A stretch of DNA of 64,000 nt from Nemania diffusa. Lineage: Eukaryota; Ascomycota; Sordariomycetes; Xylariales; Xylariaceae. Every line of letters starts with the position of its first letter. The stretch's first letter is position 1. The notes below the pieces were generated by a model. It was not told the origin of the DNA. It did no database searches and was given only the letters and a program-made list of their open reading frames with translations. The stretch is from assembly GCA_038501195.1 (NCBI GenBank), contig JBBPUQ010000008.1, positions 1,994,501 to 2,058,500 of the forward strand. The letters run 5' to 3'. Both the position numbers and the translations under genes were made by a program. This document shows, piece by piece, positions 46,701 through 57,195 of this stretch.

Positions 46701-47075
46701 GCGGACGTGGGCATCGCCATCGGCTCGGGCAGCGACGTCGCCATCTCCAGCGCGGCCTTCGTACTCGTGAACAGCAACCTCGCGTCCGTCGTCACGCTAC
46801 TCGAGCTTAGCCGCAAGGTCTTCCGGCGCATTAAGTTTAACTTCGGCTGGGCGCTCGTCTACAACCTCATCGCGATTCCCATCGCCGCCGGCTGCCTCTA
46901 CCCCGTCAAGGTCGATGGCAAGCATGTCACGCTTGACCCCGTGTGGGCCAGCCTGGCCATGGCGCTGAGCAGCTTCAGCGTGGTCATGAGCAGCTTAGCA
47001 CTGAAAACCCGCATCCATGGTATTGGTTATAGGGCGCGCAAGATCGAGGTTAGTCAAGGGGAGACACGGGCATGA
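43710..47075 (+). CDS. crpA: P1B-type copper-exporting ATPase, CrpA-type
   Basis: Single exon, 1121 residues. It has three N-terminal heavy-metal-binding-like regions: CPTC at 21-24 after FVTTFLVANLH, MTCAAC at about 191-196, and a divergent FYCSHC near 275-280. A HLSNCKQC segment lies between the first two. The ATPase core follows: membrane helices, the TGES phosphatase loop, the CPC ion site at about 701-703, the phosphorylation motif DKTGT at 746, a conserved SHPIARAI nucleotide-binding segment, and GDGINDAPAL near 985-995. The N-terminal layout matches fungal CrpA (copper-resistance exporter) more than Ccc2, which loads secreted copper enzymes; that choice is moderately sure. Likely at the plasma membrane or in secretory membranes. 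The overlapping minus-strand ORFs are shadows. Confidence 0.9.
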   Translation: MPSVLPSHPFVTTFLVANLHCPTCVSSIKDALQGLDGVRWVSPNIITSCVAVDHDPAVPIDQMVFKLEIAGFEVSSVSSENGVDPMDNSSGGSEEHLSRLRKLTRPQGAVAEGDRARAHLSNCKQCQADVANGKPVTSDATLDTARKTLGPGTSERNLARLATSSTHSSSIVNDGIGTSRSWRASLAIGGMTCAACTNTITKELEKKDYITKVMVNLVSNSAVVEYLGNKEDISRVVESVEDLGYEVHLDQVNPIGDERENETTHQRTVQIRIDGFYCSHCHDRAASSVAAFQHVLRVNRRPTSLDPLDSILEITYIPHAPRFTIRHILAAIEASDPAFTASIHHPPTLEERAKTIQARHQKQILLRALFTFIIAIPTFIIGIVYMSLLPGGNSGKEFLMKPLVSGINRAQIALFVLATLVYFLAADVFHRRTIKEIWTLWRRKSQTPVLRRLYRFGSMNMLISLGTTIAYVSSVAQMIAAATKHLHMIDNSNFYFDSVVFLTLFLLVGRFLEAYSKSKTGNAVEALGKLRPTTAILVEEGMPEKPSNSVVSTDMLEFGDTVRVPRGASPPCDGEVIQGSTEFDEASLTGESRPIKKTVGDQVYSGTVNQGTPIVMRITGTAGESMLDQIVKIVREGQTKRAPMEKVADTLVAYFVPVITLVAVITWIIWLVVGHTDHRLGIDDPIPFSLQFAIAVFVVACPCGLALAAPTAIFVGGGLAAKHGILVKGGGEAFETASRIDCMVFDKTGTLTVGGEPSVTDCETYINESVEGEGRARLFAALRAVEENSSHPIARAIVTYCKTATSENAAVDNVEEIPGRGLKALCSSNTQEESFEILVGNEALMRDYSVQISPAAAASLQRWKTEAKSVALVATKPSSPTATDGAYVLSAALSISDPIRPETPTVIRSLRSSGCDVWMLSGDNVTTAKAVALRIGIPEDNVIAEVLPTQKAEKIKYLQSILKARKGKGKGEEEDMSRRATVAMVGDGINDAPALSTADVGIAIGSGSDVAISSAAFVLVNSNLASVVTLLELSRKVFRRIKFNFGWALVYNLIAIPIAAGCLYPVKVDGKHVTLDPVWASLAMALSSFSVVMSSLALKTRIHGIGYRARKIEVSQGETRA

Positions 47076-47830
47076 AAGCTTCAATGGGTTGCTAGGATAA
47101 CGACTGGAGTACGGGATGGATACCTCAATACGGCTGTATTGCGTTTGGTGGCGAAGAGTACTAGTATGGGGACACTTGCTATACCTTGCATATATTTACG
47201 AACTACGCGCAATTGATGATATTATATATAACGAATACAAGTATCTTTTTTCTTCAACCAACATTCCCCAATAGCCTGGTGAGACGACCAAAGTAATCAC
47301 TACTCTAAGGGCGGGTAACTAAGCTTGCTACACCAATACATACATAGCATACAAACCCCGTAGTCTTCCGGGGATAATGTGATAGCCTTTTATTCTGGTT
47401 CTCTTGAGTTACTAAATAGTCGGTCTGCCGAGGCTTGCAGCCCCGTCTGGCTGCTATATTAAAAACCGACGAGCCAAGCAGCCCCATGATCAACCCTGAA
47501 TATAGCCGAAGCAGCGACCATTGGTCGGACCGCGCGCGCCTCCATCAAAGTCTACTAAAATACCAACTGGGCTAAGTAGGTAGATGGAAACCCGCGGTAC
47601 TTGCTCTGCGCAAGGCAGTGTAGGTGCGGAAGGGGAGGGCCGCAGTGTTGCTATATCACTGCCCCCTGTGTCTCGTGCTCTCACGTCTAGGAGGGAGGTA
47701 GTTATTGTAGACGAGCTCACACTTCTTGACTTCGTTAGCGTTCTTGACTACGACGACCCTATCTTGTTGCTGTCTGTAGACCCTTTGTTACGAAAGCTAT
47801 ACGGTACTTGTCCCAAGGGAGTCCCTCACG
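47076..47830. other. Intergenic upstream of the LPMO gene
   Basis: 755 bp holding the 3' end region of the ATPase transcript and the LPMO promoter. An ORF starting at 47584 runs through the LPMO start in another frame and is a shadow. No clear TATA box close to the ATG. Confidence 0.45.
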
Positions 47831-48774
47831 ATGCAGTTGACATCTCTACTGCTGCTAGCGGCGGCCGCGGAAGCTCACTGTGCGTAACCCTAGGCTTCAT
47901 CATTTCCTCTGTGCCACTTCGTGGGGAAGAAATACGAATTGGGGTGCGCGGGAGGAACTATCTGCACAAACTACTCCGGACGAGGGCTGTCTGTTACTGA
48001 CCACGATCGCAGACCACTTCCCCAGACTGATAGTCAAGGGCCAGCCCGAAGCCGCAGACTGGACGACAGTGCGCCAGACAAAGAACTACCAGACCAATGC
48101 CGGCGTGACCAACGTCAACAGCCCGGACATGCGGTGCTACCAGATGAAGGGTGCCTCGAGCCACGCAACAGTGGCCGCAGGCGAGGAGCTAGGCTTCGTA
48201 GCCGCGAGCGCCGTGACGCATTTCGGCCCGGTCCAGTTCTACATGGCCCGTGTGCCCGACAACGCCGACGTCAGCACTTGGGAGGCCGCCGGCAACGTCT
48301 GGTTCAAGGCAGGCAGCATCACTGCCGTGCCTCCTCTAGGTAGTGGCGAGAGCACCTGGCCTGCCTACAGTGCGTATTTCTCCTTCCCCTATCCTCCCCC
48401 CTTCTTTTCTACCCTTCTACGCCCTTGTAGAAACAACACTCCTAGAGAGCATCACGAAACTAAAACAAAAGCCGTCGCTCACGCTATCAACAGACAAGAA
48501 GTCCGTCTCCTTCACCATCCCCAAGAACGTGCCAAGCGGCAAGTACCTGGTGCGCGTGGAGAGCATCGCCCTACACCAGGCCCAGTCGGTGGGCGGGGCC
48601 CAGATCTACCTCAGCTGCGCGCAGATCGAGGTGACAGACGGCGGGAACGGGACTCCGGGACCTTTGGTTGCGTTCCCCGGTGCTTACCAGGCCACAGACC
48701 CTGGTCTGCGTTGGTCGTATTACCCCATCCCGACTTCGTATACCGCACCGGGCCCGGCTGTTTGGTCTGGCTAG
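47831..48774 (+). CDS. AA9 lytic polysaccharide monooxygenase (former GH61)
   Basis: Three exons, 47831-47879, 48013-48369 and 48446-48774, giving 244 residues. Both donors are GTGCGT; introns are 133 and 76 bp. Exon 1 encodes the signal peptide and ends in the codon of the residue after the mature N-terminal His. Cleavage after AEA leaves His16 as residue 1 of the mature enzyme, which forms the copper histidine brace with His86 (in THFGPV). The axial Tyr is Y190 in [26 protein letters not shown] and the GAYQATDPG end are family marks. There is no cellulose-binding module or long linker after the catalytic domain. The enzyme is secreted and would oxidatively cleave cellulose or related glucans. 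The first splice is supported because it alone creates the required N-terminal His-Tyr. Confidence 0.9.
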
Positions 48775-49112
48775 AGGACTTTGGAATTTTGGCGGTGAGG
48801 AAGTCTGAGGCATCGGGTAGGGTTAGAGGGCCGGGGTTGGAATATCGAGTGATAAATTATGAGGGGCTATGATTCTTCATCTCAAAGTGCTGTCTAATAT
48901 CAGTCGTTATGTATACCACTTATGAGCCTAGACTCGCCTCATCGACGAAACGGTGCAACCGCCATATTCTAATAGATTGCAATTGTCACGTACCGTGCTT
49001 AAGTGTATCATCATTTAAAGTTCGAGAAGGTCAAAAACAGGGTATCATAATTTGTATTCGTTCCAATTTATTAGAGGGAATTCGAAGAAGTAGCCCGAAT
49101 CGCAGTGTAAAT
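48775..49112. other. Convergent 3' intergenic region
   Basis: Between the LPMO stop (+) and the C3HC gene stop (-); nothing notable. Confidence 0.5.
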
Positions 49113-50724
49113 TTAGGCTTTCTCGCCAGGTTTGTCGGTTACGCTCTCCTGCCTCGAATGTGTAGTTGGAGGCCGGCTACTAGCCGTGCCCGGCCGACTT
49201 AATGTCCGCTGAAGTTTTTTCTTACCCTTAGTATCGAAAAGACTTTTGACTCTCCTTAGCTTCGCCCATCTCTCTTTGTCCTTCGCATCCCTGGCGGCCA
49301 TGTCTTCCTCTTCATCCTCAAGCTTGTCAGGAGTAACCGGGACTGCCTGTTCCTCGCTATCCTGTTTCCTATTACGAGACGGCGTGCCTGGTAATGACGC
49401 AGTCGGGCGATGAAACAGGCCACGATGGGTACTCTTCTCAGGTTCTCGGCGCAGGTATGCGCTGTTCTTCAATGTCTGCATTAAGATCTCCCAAGCTGCT
49501 TTGTTATCCTTGGTCTTGGCGCCTGGATTCTGTTGTGCTACCGCGCTTCTCCAAGGACAAAAGAACCGGTGTTCTCGTACTGGGTCGAGATGGTCCATAG
49601 GTGCAGGAACGATCACCTTACCTGTCTCGTCAACCTCTTTGCTCCTAAACATCCATAAACCTAGCCTCCTTAAACATGTTGCGCAGGTGGCTGAGTTGGG
49701 AACGGCACCAATCCTCGGATTCGTAAGACCCTGCCAGCCAGTCAGGGCCAGCGCCAGAGCTACCTCGCTAGGTGACGATGGATTTGTGCTTGGAGGTGGA
49801 GGCTCTGTGAAGAAAGTCGGCGGAAGTTGAGACAGGGCGGCTTTTAGATCGAGGGTTGGTGGTAGCCGCAGATTAAAGGAATATGGGAGGAAGGATGGCC
49901 GAGTGCATAAATCGTCGTAACGTTCGCGTAAGGAAACTAAGGCGGTCTTTGGAACAGCGAGAGGTAGCCTCAGGAGGGAATCTATGAACCAGTTAGCACA
50001 TTCCTTCCATGTAATGTGCGAATGACTGTAAGGGACACTTACCATCGCAACCAAGTCTCCGCCAGAGACAGTCTTCCTCATGTCCTTCAATGATCAGTTC
50101 GGAAAACCTCTTCGCTAGTGCTTGTTCCACATCTGAGCCCACCACGACGGGAACCTGTTTACCGTCGACGGTCCTTGTATTTGTCTTGACTACCAGTTCT
50201 TTGTGACAAAGATTGCAACGCACAGTCTCCTTGCCATGACATATCCAGCCTCGCTTGGCCCATTCAATCTCGTTGACTTTGTCTGGCTTGGGCGTCCACT
50301 CCGTAAGCTCTTGGAATGTGCCTAGACGCTTGATGAGTTCGTCGCGATCGCTGGGACAATACCTCGAGGGTTCGGCCTGCGCGTTCTTTTGTGCAGGAGA
50401 GGCAGAGGTGACTGATGTCCATTTCTTCAAGACCACATTGGATATTGTAGTTTTATCGGTTCTTTGATTCGGACTCGTCATTTCGAGGACACCTACGCGA
50501 CGTCGTTTGTTGAGCAGTTCGGCACTAGGAGAAGGAGTCTCGAATGTTGGCATGCTCACTCTACCGGGAGTCGATATGGACGCAGATAGTCGACTCACGG
50601 GTGAGGAAGCTGCTCCCTCATCGCGGAGGACCGGGGAATTGCTGTCATCTATATCTGAAGCTGGGGGAGATCGGGCGCCAATCCCCTGTATAAGGGTGTT
50701 GAACTTTCGCTTCGTCGCATTCAT
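49113..50724 (-). CDS. C3HC zinc-finger protein (Rsm1/NIPA family)
   Basis: Two exons, 50724-50043 and 49981-49113, giving 516 residues. The intron of 61 bp (GTAAGT donor, CTAAC branch, ATAG acceptor) sits inside the diagnostic GCD|D motif. Residues 1-115 are Ser/Pro-rich and disordered. The C3HC domain (about 120-260) contains YCPSDRDELIKRL, EIEWAKRGW, the zinc pair RCNLCHKELVV, HEEDCLWRRLGCDDSLLRLPL and then ERYDDLC. A second conserved segment near 370-420 has the CATCLRRLGLWMF and HRFFCPWRS patterns. The C-terminus is charged. Fission yeast Rsm1 acts in mRNA export; human NIPA is a nuclear F-box-like factor. A nuclear role is therefore inferred. Confidence 0.85.
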
Positions 50725-51971
50725 GGTTTGATAAGCGTGATGTAGCCTGTTGGGGTATTGGTGTGTGGTACAGAACTGCACTCTGTACAAGGGGGAGGGC
50801 GGCTCGGGCAAACCTCGACAGTCGGCCTTTCTTGTTCTGTGTCAAATCGGATAAGATGTCTAAGCGCTATCTTATTCGGGCTTGCAGACACAATATTCTG
50901 TAACAAAGAGGTTATATATTCACCAAGCGCATCTCGCTTAGCAGCACTTTTAATATTGACTATGACAATGGCCAGGATGGTAAACGGAAATGGAATTAAC
51001 TCCCAGGATTAGATGGCATATGGTACACTAACAATGTGATTATTGGTTAAAAGGTATTCTGTAAGTAGCATTGTTTTGACTTATGGTTGACACGCCTTGA
51101 AGCTGTTATCGTCGGACGGGCGACAGGGCACTAACGTAGGTGCATACGCTACCTAAGGTACCTGTGTAGGTTAAGTTTACCTAATGCTGGAGATGCGGCT
51201 GTGGTGGCTGTGCCCCATCTACAGTCGTCCAGCAGCCAGGATCAGCCATATTATGTTTGAGTACTTTATACTTTGTGCCTTTAAAATTGTGCCCTACGAA
51301 ATAGACACTACTACAAATGCTTCAATTCTAGAAGCATGCCGCCTATAAGTAAATATTTAATAGAAATTCGGGTGGGAATAGTATGGCTTAATGGGCTTCT
51401 CAAACACTTGTACCTACCTAGGTAGGTATTGTCCTCTAAGAGCAAATCCTCTACAGATCTGAAAACATATGGAGACTCGAAACAGAGAACTGCTGCAGCT
51501 TCTCTTAGCCGGACCCACTCCTAGCTTAGTTCACTACCATGCAAGGTAGGAATTACGTATGTAGCCATCTTGGTCTCCGATTTGGACGACGAATATTTTG
51601 GAGGGGTCAAGCTGTAGGTAGTCGGTCTTACTGGTTTTGAACGCCGTCGGGCTCACTCAAATACCGACCCGGGTGTCCATATTTGTGTTTGTTAGTTTAA
51701 TAAACACTCTTACTCACAATTTCAACAGTGTTTGGGCATGAGAAACAGGATAGACAAGAACAAGAAGAACAACCAATTGCTTCAGCAGACAAACCGAAAC
51801 CTGGTGTTTCTTATCTTCTGCTCTCTCTTCATCTTAGTCCTGGCTCTATTCATTTCACCCCGCGCCTTGCCCCGCCTCAGCTCTCTCGCCTCGCACTTCC
51901 ACCCCTCCCCATCCTCATCTTCCACCTTCAGGTCCCTTATCGCTTCCCCGTCACGCCATACCTCTACCGCT
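50725..51971. other. Divergent promoter region of C3HC and MET22 genes
   Basis: 1.25 kb. Dense TAGGTA/TACCTA motifs occur at 51,130-51,185 and 51,412-51,430. The last 234 bp (from ATG 51738) are open in frame with MET22 and could encode an N-terminal extension. Confidence 0.45.
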
Positions 51972-53033
51972 ATGTCGCCATACGCTAAGGAGCTTGAGAT
52001 TGCCCAGCTGGCCGTCCAGCGAGCCTCTATTCTCACAAAGCGGGTCTTCCACGAGAAGGCTAAGGGCACCGTGTCTAAGGACGACAAGTCCCCCGTCACC
52101 ATCGGCGACTTCGGCGCACAAGCCCTCATCATCGCCGCGCTCAAGCACAACTTCCCCGAAGATGAGATCGTCGCCGAGGAGGAGGCCGCTCAGCTCCGCG
52201 ACGACGCGAACCTGCGCGCCACTATCTGGGACCTTGTGAAGAGCACCTCCCTGTCCGATGCCGGTGCTGAAGCTGCGCTTGGTGGCGCTATCCAGAGCGA
52301 GGATGATATGCTCACTTTCATCGACTACGGAAACAGCAAGGGTGGCGCCAAAGGCCGGATATGGGCTATTGACCCTATTGATGGCACCAAGGGTTTCCTC
52401 CGAGGTGGACAGTACGCCGTGTGCCTGGCGCTGATGGTCGACGGCGATGTCAAGGTTGGTGTTTTAGGCTGCCCGAACCTGCCCATTGATGATGCCGCTC
52501 CTCTCTCCGGCAGTATGGAGTCGGGACAGACCGATGAGGGTAAGGGGTGCCTGTTTTCTGGTGTGTTGGGTCAGGGTGCTGTGAGCGGTCCCTTGACAAC
52601 AGGTGCACTTGCTCCATCTCAGAAGATTTCTATGAAAGCCATCACAGACATTGCCGCCGCCACTTTCTGCGAGAGCGTGGAGGCTGGTCACTCCTCTCAC
52701 GGCGACCAGGCCGAGATCGCGAAGAAGCTAGGCATCACTAACCCTAGTGTGAGGATGGACTCACAGGCGAAGTACGCTTCAATTGCCCGAGGAGCTGGCG
52801 ATATCTACTTGCGACTGCCTGTTAAGGCGACATACCAGGAGAAGATCTGGGACCACGCCGCGGGCGACCTCATCGTCCGAGAGGCTGGTGGCGCTGTTAC
52901 GGACATTCATGGCAAGCGACTGGACTTCAGTATAGGTAGAACACTAGCCAATAACAAAGGTGTGATCGCCGCACCTGCAGGCGGCCATGCCCAGGTGCTC
53001 GCTGTTGTGCAGGAGGTCCTCGGGGCCAAATAA
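51972..53033 (+). CDS. MET22: 3'(2'),5'-bisphosphate nucleotidase (Met22/Hal2)
   Basis: Single exon, 353 residues from this start, close to the yeast enzyme. It hydrolyses 3'-phosphoadenosine 5'-phosphate to AMP, which clears the by-product of sulfate assimilation; the enzyme is Mg2+-dependent and inhibited by Li+ and Na+ (family knowledge). Visible metal-site motifs are the FPEDEIVAEEE segment (about 60-70), WAIDPIDGTKGF (about 131-142) and WDHAAGD near 296-302. An in-frame upstream ATG at 51738 would add 78 residues with a strong hydrophobic helix (LVFLIFCSLFILVLALF) and then a Ser/Arg-rich stretch. I prefer the shorter start because it matches family length, but the long form would be membrane-anchored or organelle-targeted. 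Confidence 0.88.
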   Translation: MSPYAKELEIAQLAVQRASILTKRVFHEKAKGTVSKDDKSPVTIGDFGAQALIIAALKHNFPEDEIVAEEEAAQLRDDANLRATIWDLVKSTSLSDAGAEAALGGAIQSEDDMLTFIDYGNSKGGAKGRIWAIDPIDGTKGFLRGGQYAVCLALMVDGDVKVGVLGCPNLPIDDAAPLSGSMESGQTDEGKGCLFSGVLGQGAVSGPLTTGALAPSQKISMKAITDIAAATFCESVEAGHSSHGDQAEIAKKLGITNPSVRMDSQAKYASIARGAGDIYLRLPVKATYQEKIWDHAAGDLIVREAGGAVTDIHGKRLDFSIGRTLANNKGVIAAPAGGHAQVLAVVQEVLGAK

Positions 53034-53193
53034 AAAAATGGTGTACAGTATTTGGGGTTCCATAAAAGTACATATATTTAGTGCCTAGCTCGGGTATATA
53101 CTTGCCGTCGTATAGAATACAGATAGAAGGCCGAATTGGAGGATATCCTCCAAAATAACACCAGACCATATGCATATATGACACGTGGAAAGA

Positions 53194-54032
53194 TCATTTG
53201 ATCTTCTTTTGCTTGAGTTTGATAGTCTCGTCGTTCACGAAAATACCCTTGCCCTTGTATGGCTCTGGCCGTCTCCACTTGCGAATCTGTGCTGCAAATG
53301 TCATGACCTGCTCTCTGTCGATACCCTCGAGCAGGATTCTTGTCGGCTGTGGTGTGCTAGCCTTCATGCCGAGAGGTACTGGTTCTTCAACGGCGTGCGT
53401 GAAGCCAAGCTTGAGACATACAAACTTCTGGCCCGGGTATTGTGCCTTCTTGGGCCGTTCTTCGACACTCGCTCTGTATCCAACTCCAACGAGTCTCAAG
53501 ATTGCCGTGTGCCCTTCTGATACACCCATTATGTAGCAGCTTAAATATGCCCATGTCGTCCCTGCCCTCACACGTTAGTCCATGATCAAGAGCCAGTCCG
53601 CTCGCCTGCCACCATTTTGACGTTAGGCCATATGCATCATCGTCGGTACGTACCCCACATCTCCTTTTGTTGTTTCAGCTCCTGATTTTGAATGCTGAGC
53701 AATGCCTTGCCCGCCGCCTGGTCATGATGGATCGTGAGGAAAGGGGGGATCTCTAGATCGAGCTTGCCTAGAGGTCCGGAGACAGTAACGGTGCGCTTCG
53801 CTACCCTCAGGTAGGATGTCGGATCCTTCTTCGCTCTAGGATCTCCGATGGTGATTTCGACGCCGGGGGGGATCGATATTGGCGTCCGACCGAGCTTTGA
53901 GGATGCGCTGGATGTCTTCGAGAATTGCCGTCGCGGCGAAGCTTGGAACGCCGGGACAAGAAAACAGGGGAGCGTAATAGCAGTACCCGAGATCGCCTTC
54001 TCGAGGGCCTTGCTCCGACTAGGCGCAAGCAT
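53194..54032 (-). CDS. MRPL6: Mitochondrial large-subunit ribosomal protein uL6m
   Basis: Two exons, 54032-53654 and 53561-53194, giving 248 residues. The 92-bp intron (GTACGT donor, ACTAAC branch, GCAG acceptor) interrupts EMWG|TTWAYL. The N-terminal ~40 residues are Arg/Ser-rich and end near RRQFSKTSS, a typical mitochondrial presequence. The two L6 halves follow: SKLGRTPISIPPGVE and VTVSGPLGKLDLEIP, then MGVSEGHTAILRLVGVGYRA and the conserved end RKWRRPEPYKGKGI. A component of the mitoribosome large subunit. The stop is only 160 bp from the MET22 stop, so the transcripts converge and may overlap. Confidence 0.88.
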
Positions 54033-54771
54033 CGTAACTGTGTGGGACACGGCGTCAATTGGACACCTCGAATGAAAACGTCGCGGTGAGGCTCATCCTA
54101 AAGATTGGAGCTAGGTAATGGATGCTTGGCATCGCGAAAATCAATGCATCATAAAATCACGTGGATATTGCATAACTCCATCACGCTAGTATTGATAACG
54201 GTATATTATGTATATAAGAGATTTTGTATATATTGGGAATCTCTAACTTGCCTGGAGGAAGGTACTTGATCTAATATCAGCATATTCACAACCTTGTCGC
54301 TCCTAGGTAGCTCTTTCCCCTCTACAAGGGAGCTTTCAATCGGAGGTCCTTCTTGATCAATGACAACTGTTTGTACCTTCCGCACTATATAGGCTTACCG
54401 ATTTAAGGCAAACACATATATGATCTCATTTCTATACCGTAGTTTGATCTTAGTTCAAGGCCATCTGCACATGTAATTCAAACTGTGACCAACCCAACAC
54501 TTATCCTTAAACGGGATCGAGTACTCTACCTCGCCATTTTTAGTAGCCTCTTGATACCTACCTACCTAGGTATACTTCAAGTCTGCTGCTGCCCGCAGGT
54601 TTCAGTTCATCTCCCACGTTTTACTAGAATCTAGTACCTTAACGGAAGAGAATCACCACCAGTAATACTAATTTCTCTCGCTTCCACATATCTCTCCTTT
54701 CACCAAGCCCTCTTAACCCTTTTGCCATTTCCCTGCTATGCTCTTATTTTAATATCACCATTATTGTGGAC
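54033..54771. other. Divergent promoter region of uL6m and KAR5
   Basis: 739 bp between the two ATGs. TACCTACCTAGGTA motif at about 54,556-54,571; pyrimidine-rich stretch from 54,660 before the KAR5 start. No gene seen. Confidence 0.45.
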
Positions 54772-56613
54772 ATGGGCCGTCACAGTGGTAGCGTGACCTA
54801 CATTCAGGCCTTGGTCATTTTCCTCTTCATACACAGCAATGCCGCATCGGCCCTTTCCTGGCGCGGCCGGGCAAGTACACAGTCGTGTGAGTTTCGACTT
54901 TTTAGCTCATAACTATATAAACTGATACGGGTGTTCAGCTGGAGAACAGGAACCGATCCTCGAGCCAAGGAATTCTGCTTCGCAGCTCCTACGAGTCCGC
55001 GCGCCCACCTCATACGAAATAGCGCTCAATGAATTGCAAGAACTCGAGTCTGAGCCCTTGTGCCACAGAATAGCAGCTCGTCTACTGGTGAATAACTGCC
55101 AACTTCTCGAGGGCAAGGACGAAGCTACCGTCTTAACCGATAGTGGTCGCAAAATCAGAGACTTCGTCGACTCGTACGCCGCCAGTTTAGCAATTTGTGA
55201 CTTGGAAAGAGGACGCTTCGCAATCCCCCCGGAATGCGCGAAACTACAAGAACCTACATTAAGTCAGTTACCAATACAAAATGCTGCTCAGCTACATGTC
55301 ACCTCTGCCGAGATCGATAGGTGTCTCTCCGGTCTTGGCGCCTCGGATTCTGCGTGGAATACCTGGGTTAGCTACCGACACAAAGCGCTAAGGTTTTGCG
55401 AAGCTGCAAGGGCGGACAATGATAAAGGTAACACAGCAAGCCTACGGTGATTTTCATGCGCTAATTATCTGTAGCCCAAAATATCATTTTATTCCAACGG
55501 CTTACGAAGATCATGAGTAAACTAACTGATGATGTTGATGTGAAGATAGAGCAACAAATGAACGATATCGACCTGCGTACCCAAGCAGTAGGCGAAAAAG
55601 TGGACAGCCTATCACCCCTGCTCGAAAAGTTACGACGTGACCTCGGAGATGTAGACAATATACTCTCCCATCGTATTCTCCAAAGACTCAAGGTAAGTAC
55701 CGCCACAGGTATCTCTAAGCAGATGGAACTGATTATCCAATATTAGAAATCACAAGATCAAGTTGATTCCGGATTAGAAAGTGCAACACACCTAGAGAGA
55801 ATGCTGCAAGTGATACTAAGAGGTGCTGTGGATGGCCATGCACAGGCGGCGGCTCTCCACGACCAGTCCTTACAGCTCATGAGTCAACGAACAAACTCGG
55901 AAATGGAAATAATAGTTGACTCTTTCACCACAGCCGTAGCAGCTACAATGGCACTCCAAAATCAGATAGTGCGTCTAGATGGGTATCTGACACGCGAGGT
56001 AGTGTGAGTGCTAACATATAGTTAGGAGACCTCTCGCATTCAAGCTACTGAATTAGAATCCAGGCAAAATAGCCTAGAGCAGGTTAGTCATAGATTATTA
56101 CAACCTCATATTAGCACTGATTAACTTTATTTGCTAGGGTATGCAACGTCTCATTGATATATCCGATACCTTGGCTAGCAAGTACGATGTCCACACAGAC
56201 CTCTTGCAGCAAGCACAAAACATTACAAATGAGATTCTTAGCATGCTAGGGGAAACGGCCGCATCGGCTACGACTATCGGCGATGTATTTCTGGGACGAC
56301 ACTCCCTTGCTTCCCGGTGGCCATACATTTGGTGTCCCGTGGCATCTCTAGTTATGGGATCCTATGGCCTTCCTCCCTCTCTGCTGAGGAATATAGGGTT
56401 GCTTGCTCTAGGTAAGGTCTAATGTCGATTCTTTAAACTACAAACTAACATTTGAAAGGTGAGATAGCAGGTTTTATTATTTCCTCTTTTCCCCCTTTAT
56501 CCATTGACCTCATCCGCAAGCCTACCGCAAACCTATTTGCAACATTTCTTCGGCCCCTACAAAGGATAAGCGCCAATCAAACCCTCGCAAACCCTTCATC
56601 TGAGGTTTTTTAA
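54772..56613 (+). CDS. KAR5: Nuclear fusion (karyogamy) protein Kar5/Tht1 family
   Basis: Seven exons join into 509 residues: 54772-54886, 54939-55427, 55475-55692, 55747-55968, 56026-56082, 56138-56411 and 56459-56613. All six introns are 47-57 bp and all phases agree. The N-terminus is a signal peptide ([15 protein letters not shown]). The lumenal part has conserved cysteines in [17 protein letters not shown], and the family's [32 protein letters not shown] blocks. Coiled-coil-like stretches follow (about 195-400), then hydrophobic segments ([32 protein letters not shown]) near the C-terminus. Kar5 acts at the nuclear envelope in fusion of nuclei during mating. The intron after NQI uses GTGCGT; a nearby GTAGTG donor is rejected because the intron would be 26 bp. 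Confidence 0.82.
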
Positions 56614-57195
56614 TTTTAATTCATTTTATCATCATCGGGACACTGCATTTGGGAAAGGTAGGGCATAATGGCACTATTATATGGGGATATCTGGGGTAAT
56701 TTTATTATCGGGGGGTGACTGGGAGACAAGTTATATCCATCAACCCAAATATGAGATGTAGCTTGAAATGCAGTTGGTGGTTTAACTAGGCGCTGCTTCT
56801 ATATCAATGAATTCAACTTTTCCGATATTTCTAGTGAAATATACGTTTCATGCCTCATTAAACAACCATAGTCAAGCATACCTAGGTAGCTAGGCTGTGA
56901 AGACAATGTGATAATGATAGGTAGATCACAGCGTACCCTAGAAGGTACAGACCAGTATACTTGCTTCCAAAAGACTAACATATTGATCGTGCGAGTTCAT
57001 TTCTTCTCATATTATCGCACTACGGGCGAATTAAATAGGTAGCTACGTTTCGATAAGCTTTTCAATATCCATTTCAGCTCAAATTCCATCTTTATATCTA
57101 AGTTCAGCTTTCGACAGTAGATATCATAGGGCGAGTGGCCACAGCGGGTAGATCAACGAGAATAGCACCTATTACCAGGAAGAGAGTGGTTTCCG
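56614..57195. other. Convergent 3' intergenic region
   Basis: 582 bp, AT-rich, with TACCTAGGTAGCTAGG at about 56,880-56,895. No gene seen. Confidence 0.45.

Noticed and set aside
47584..48000. 138-residue ORF upstream of and across the LPMO start
   Set aside because: It runs through the LPMO signal peptide and first intron in another frame; no domain.
55969..56025. Alternative KAR5 donor GTAGTG near 56,000
   Set aside because: Would leave a 26-bp intron, too short for fungal splicing.
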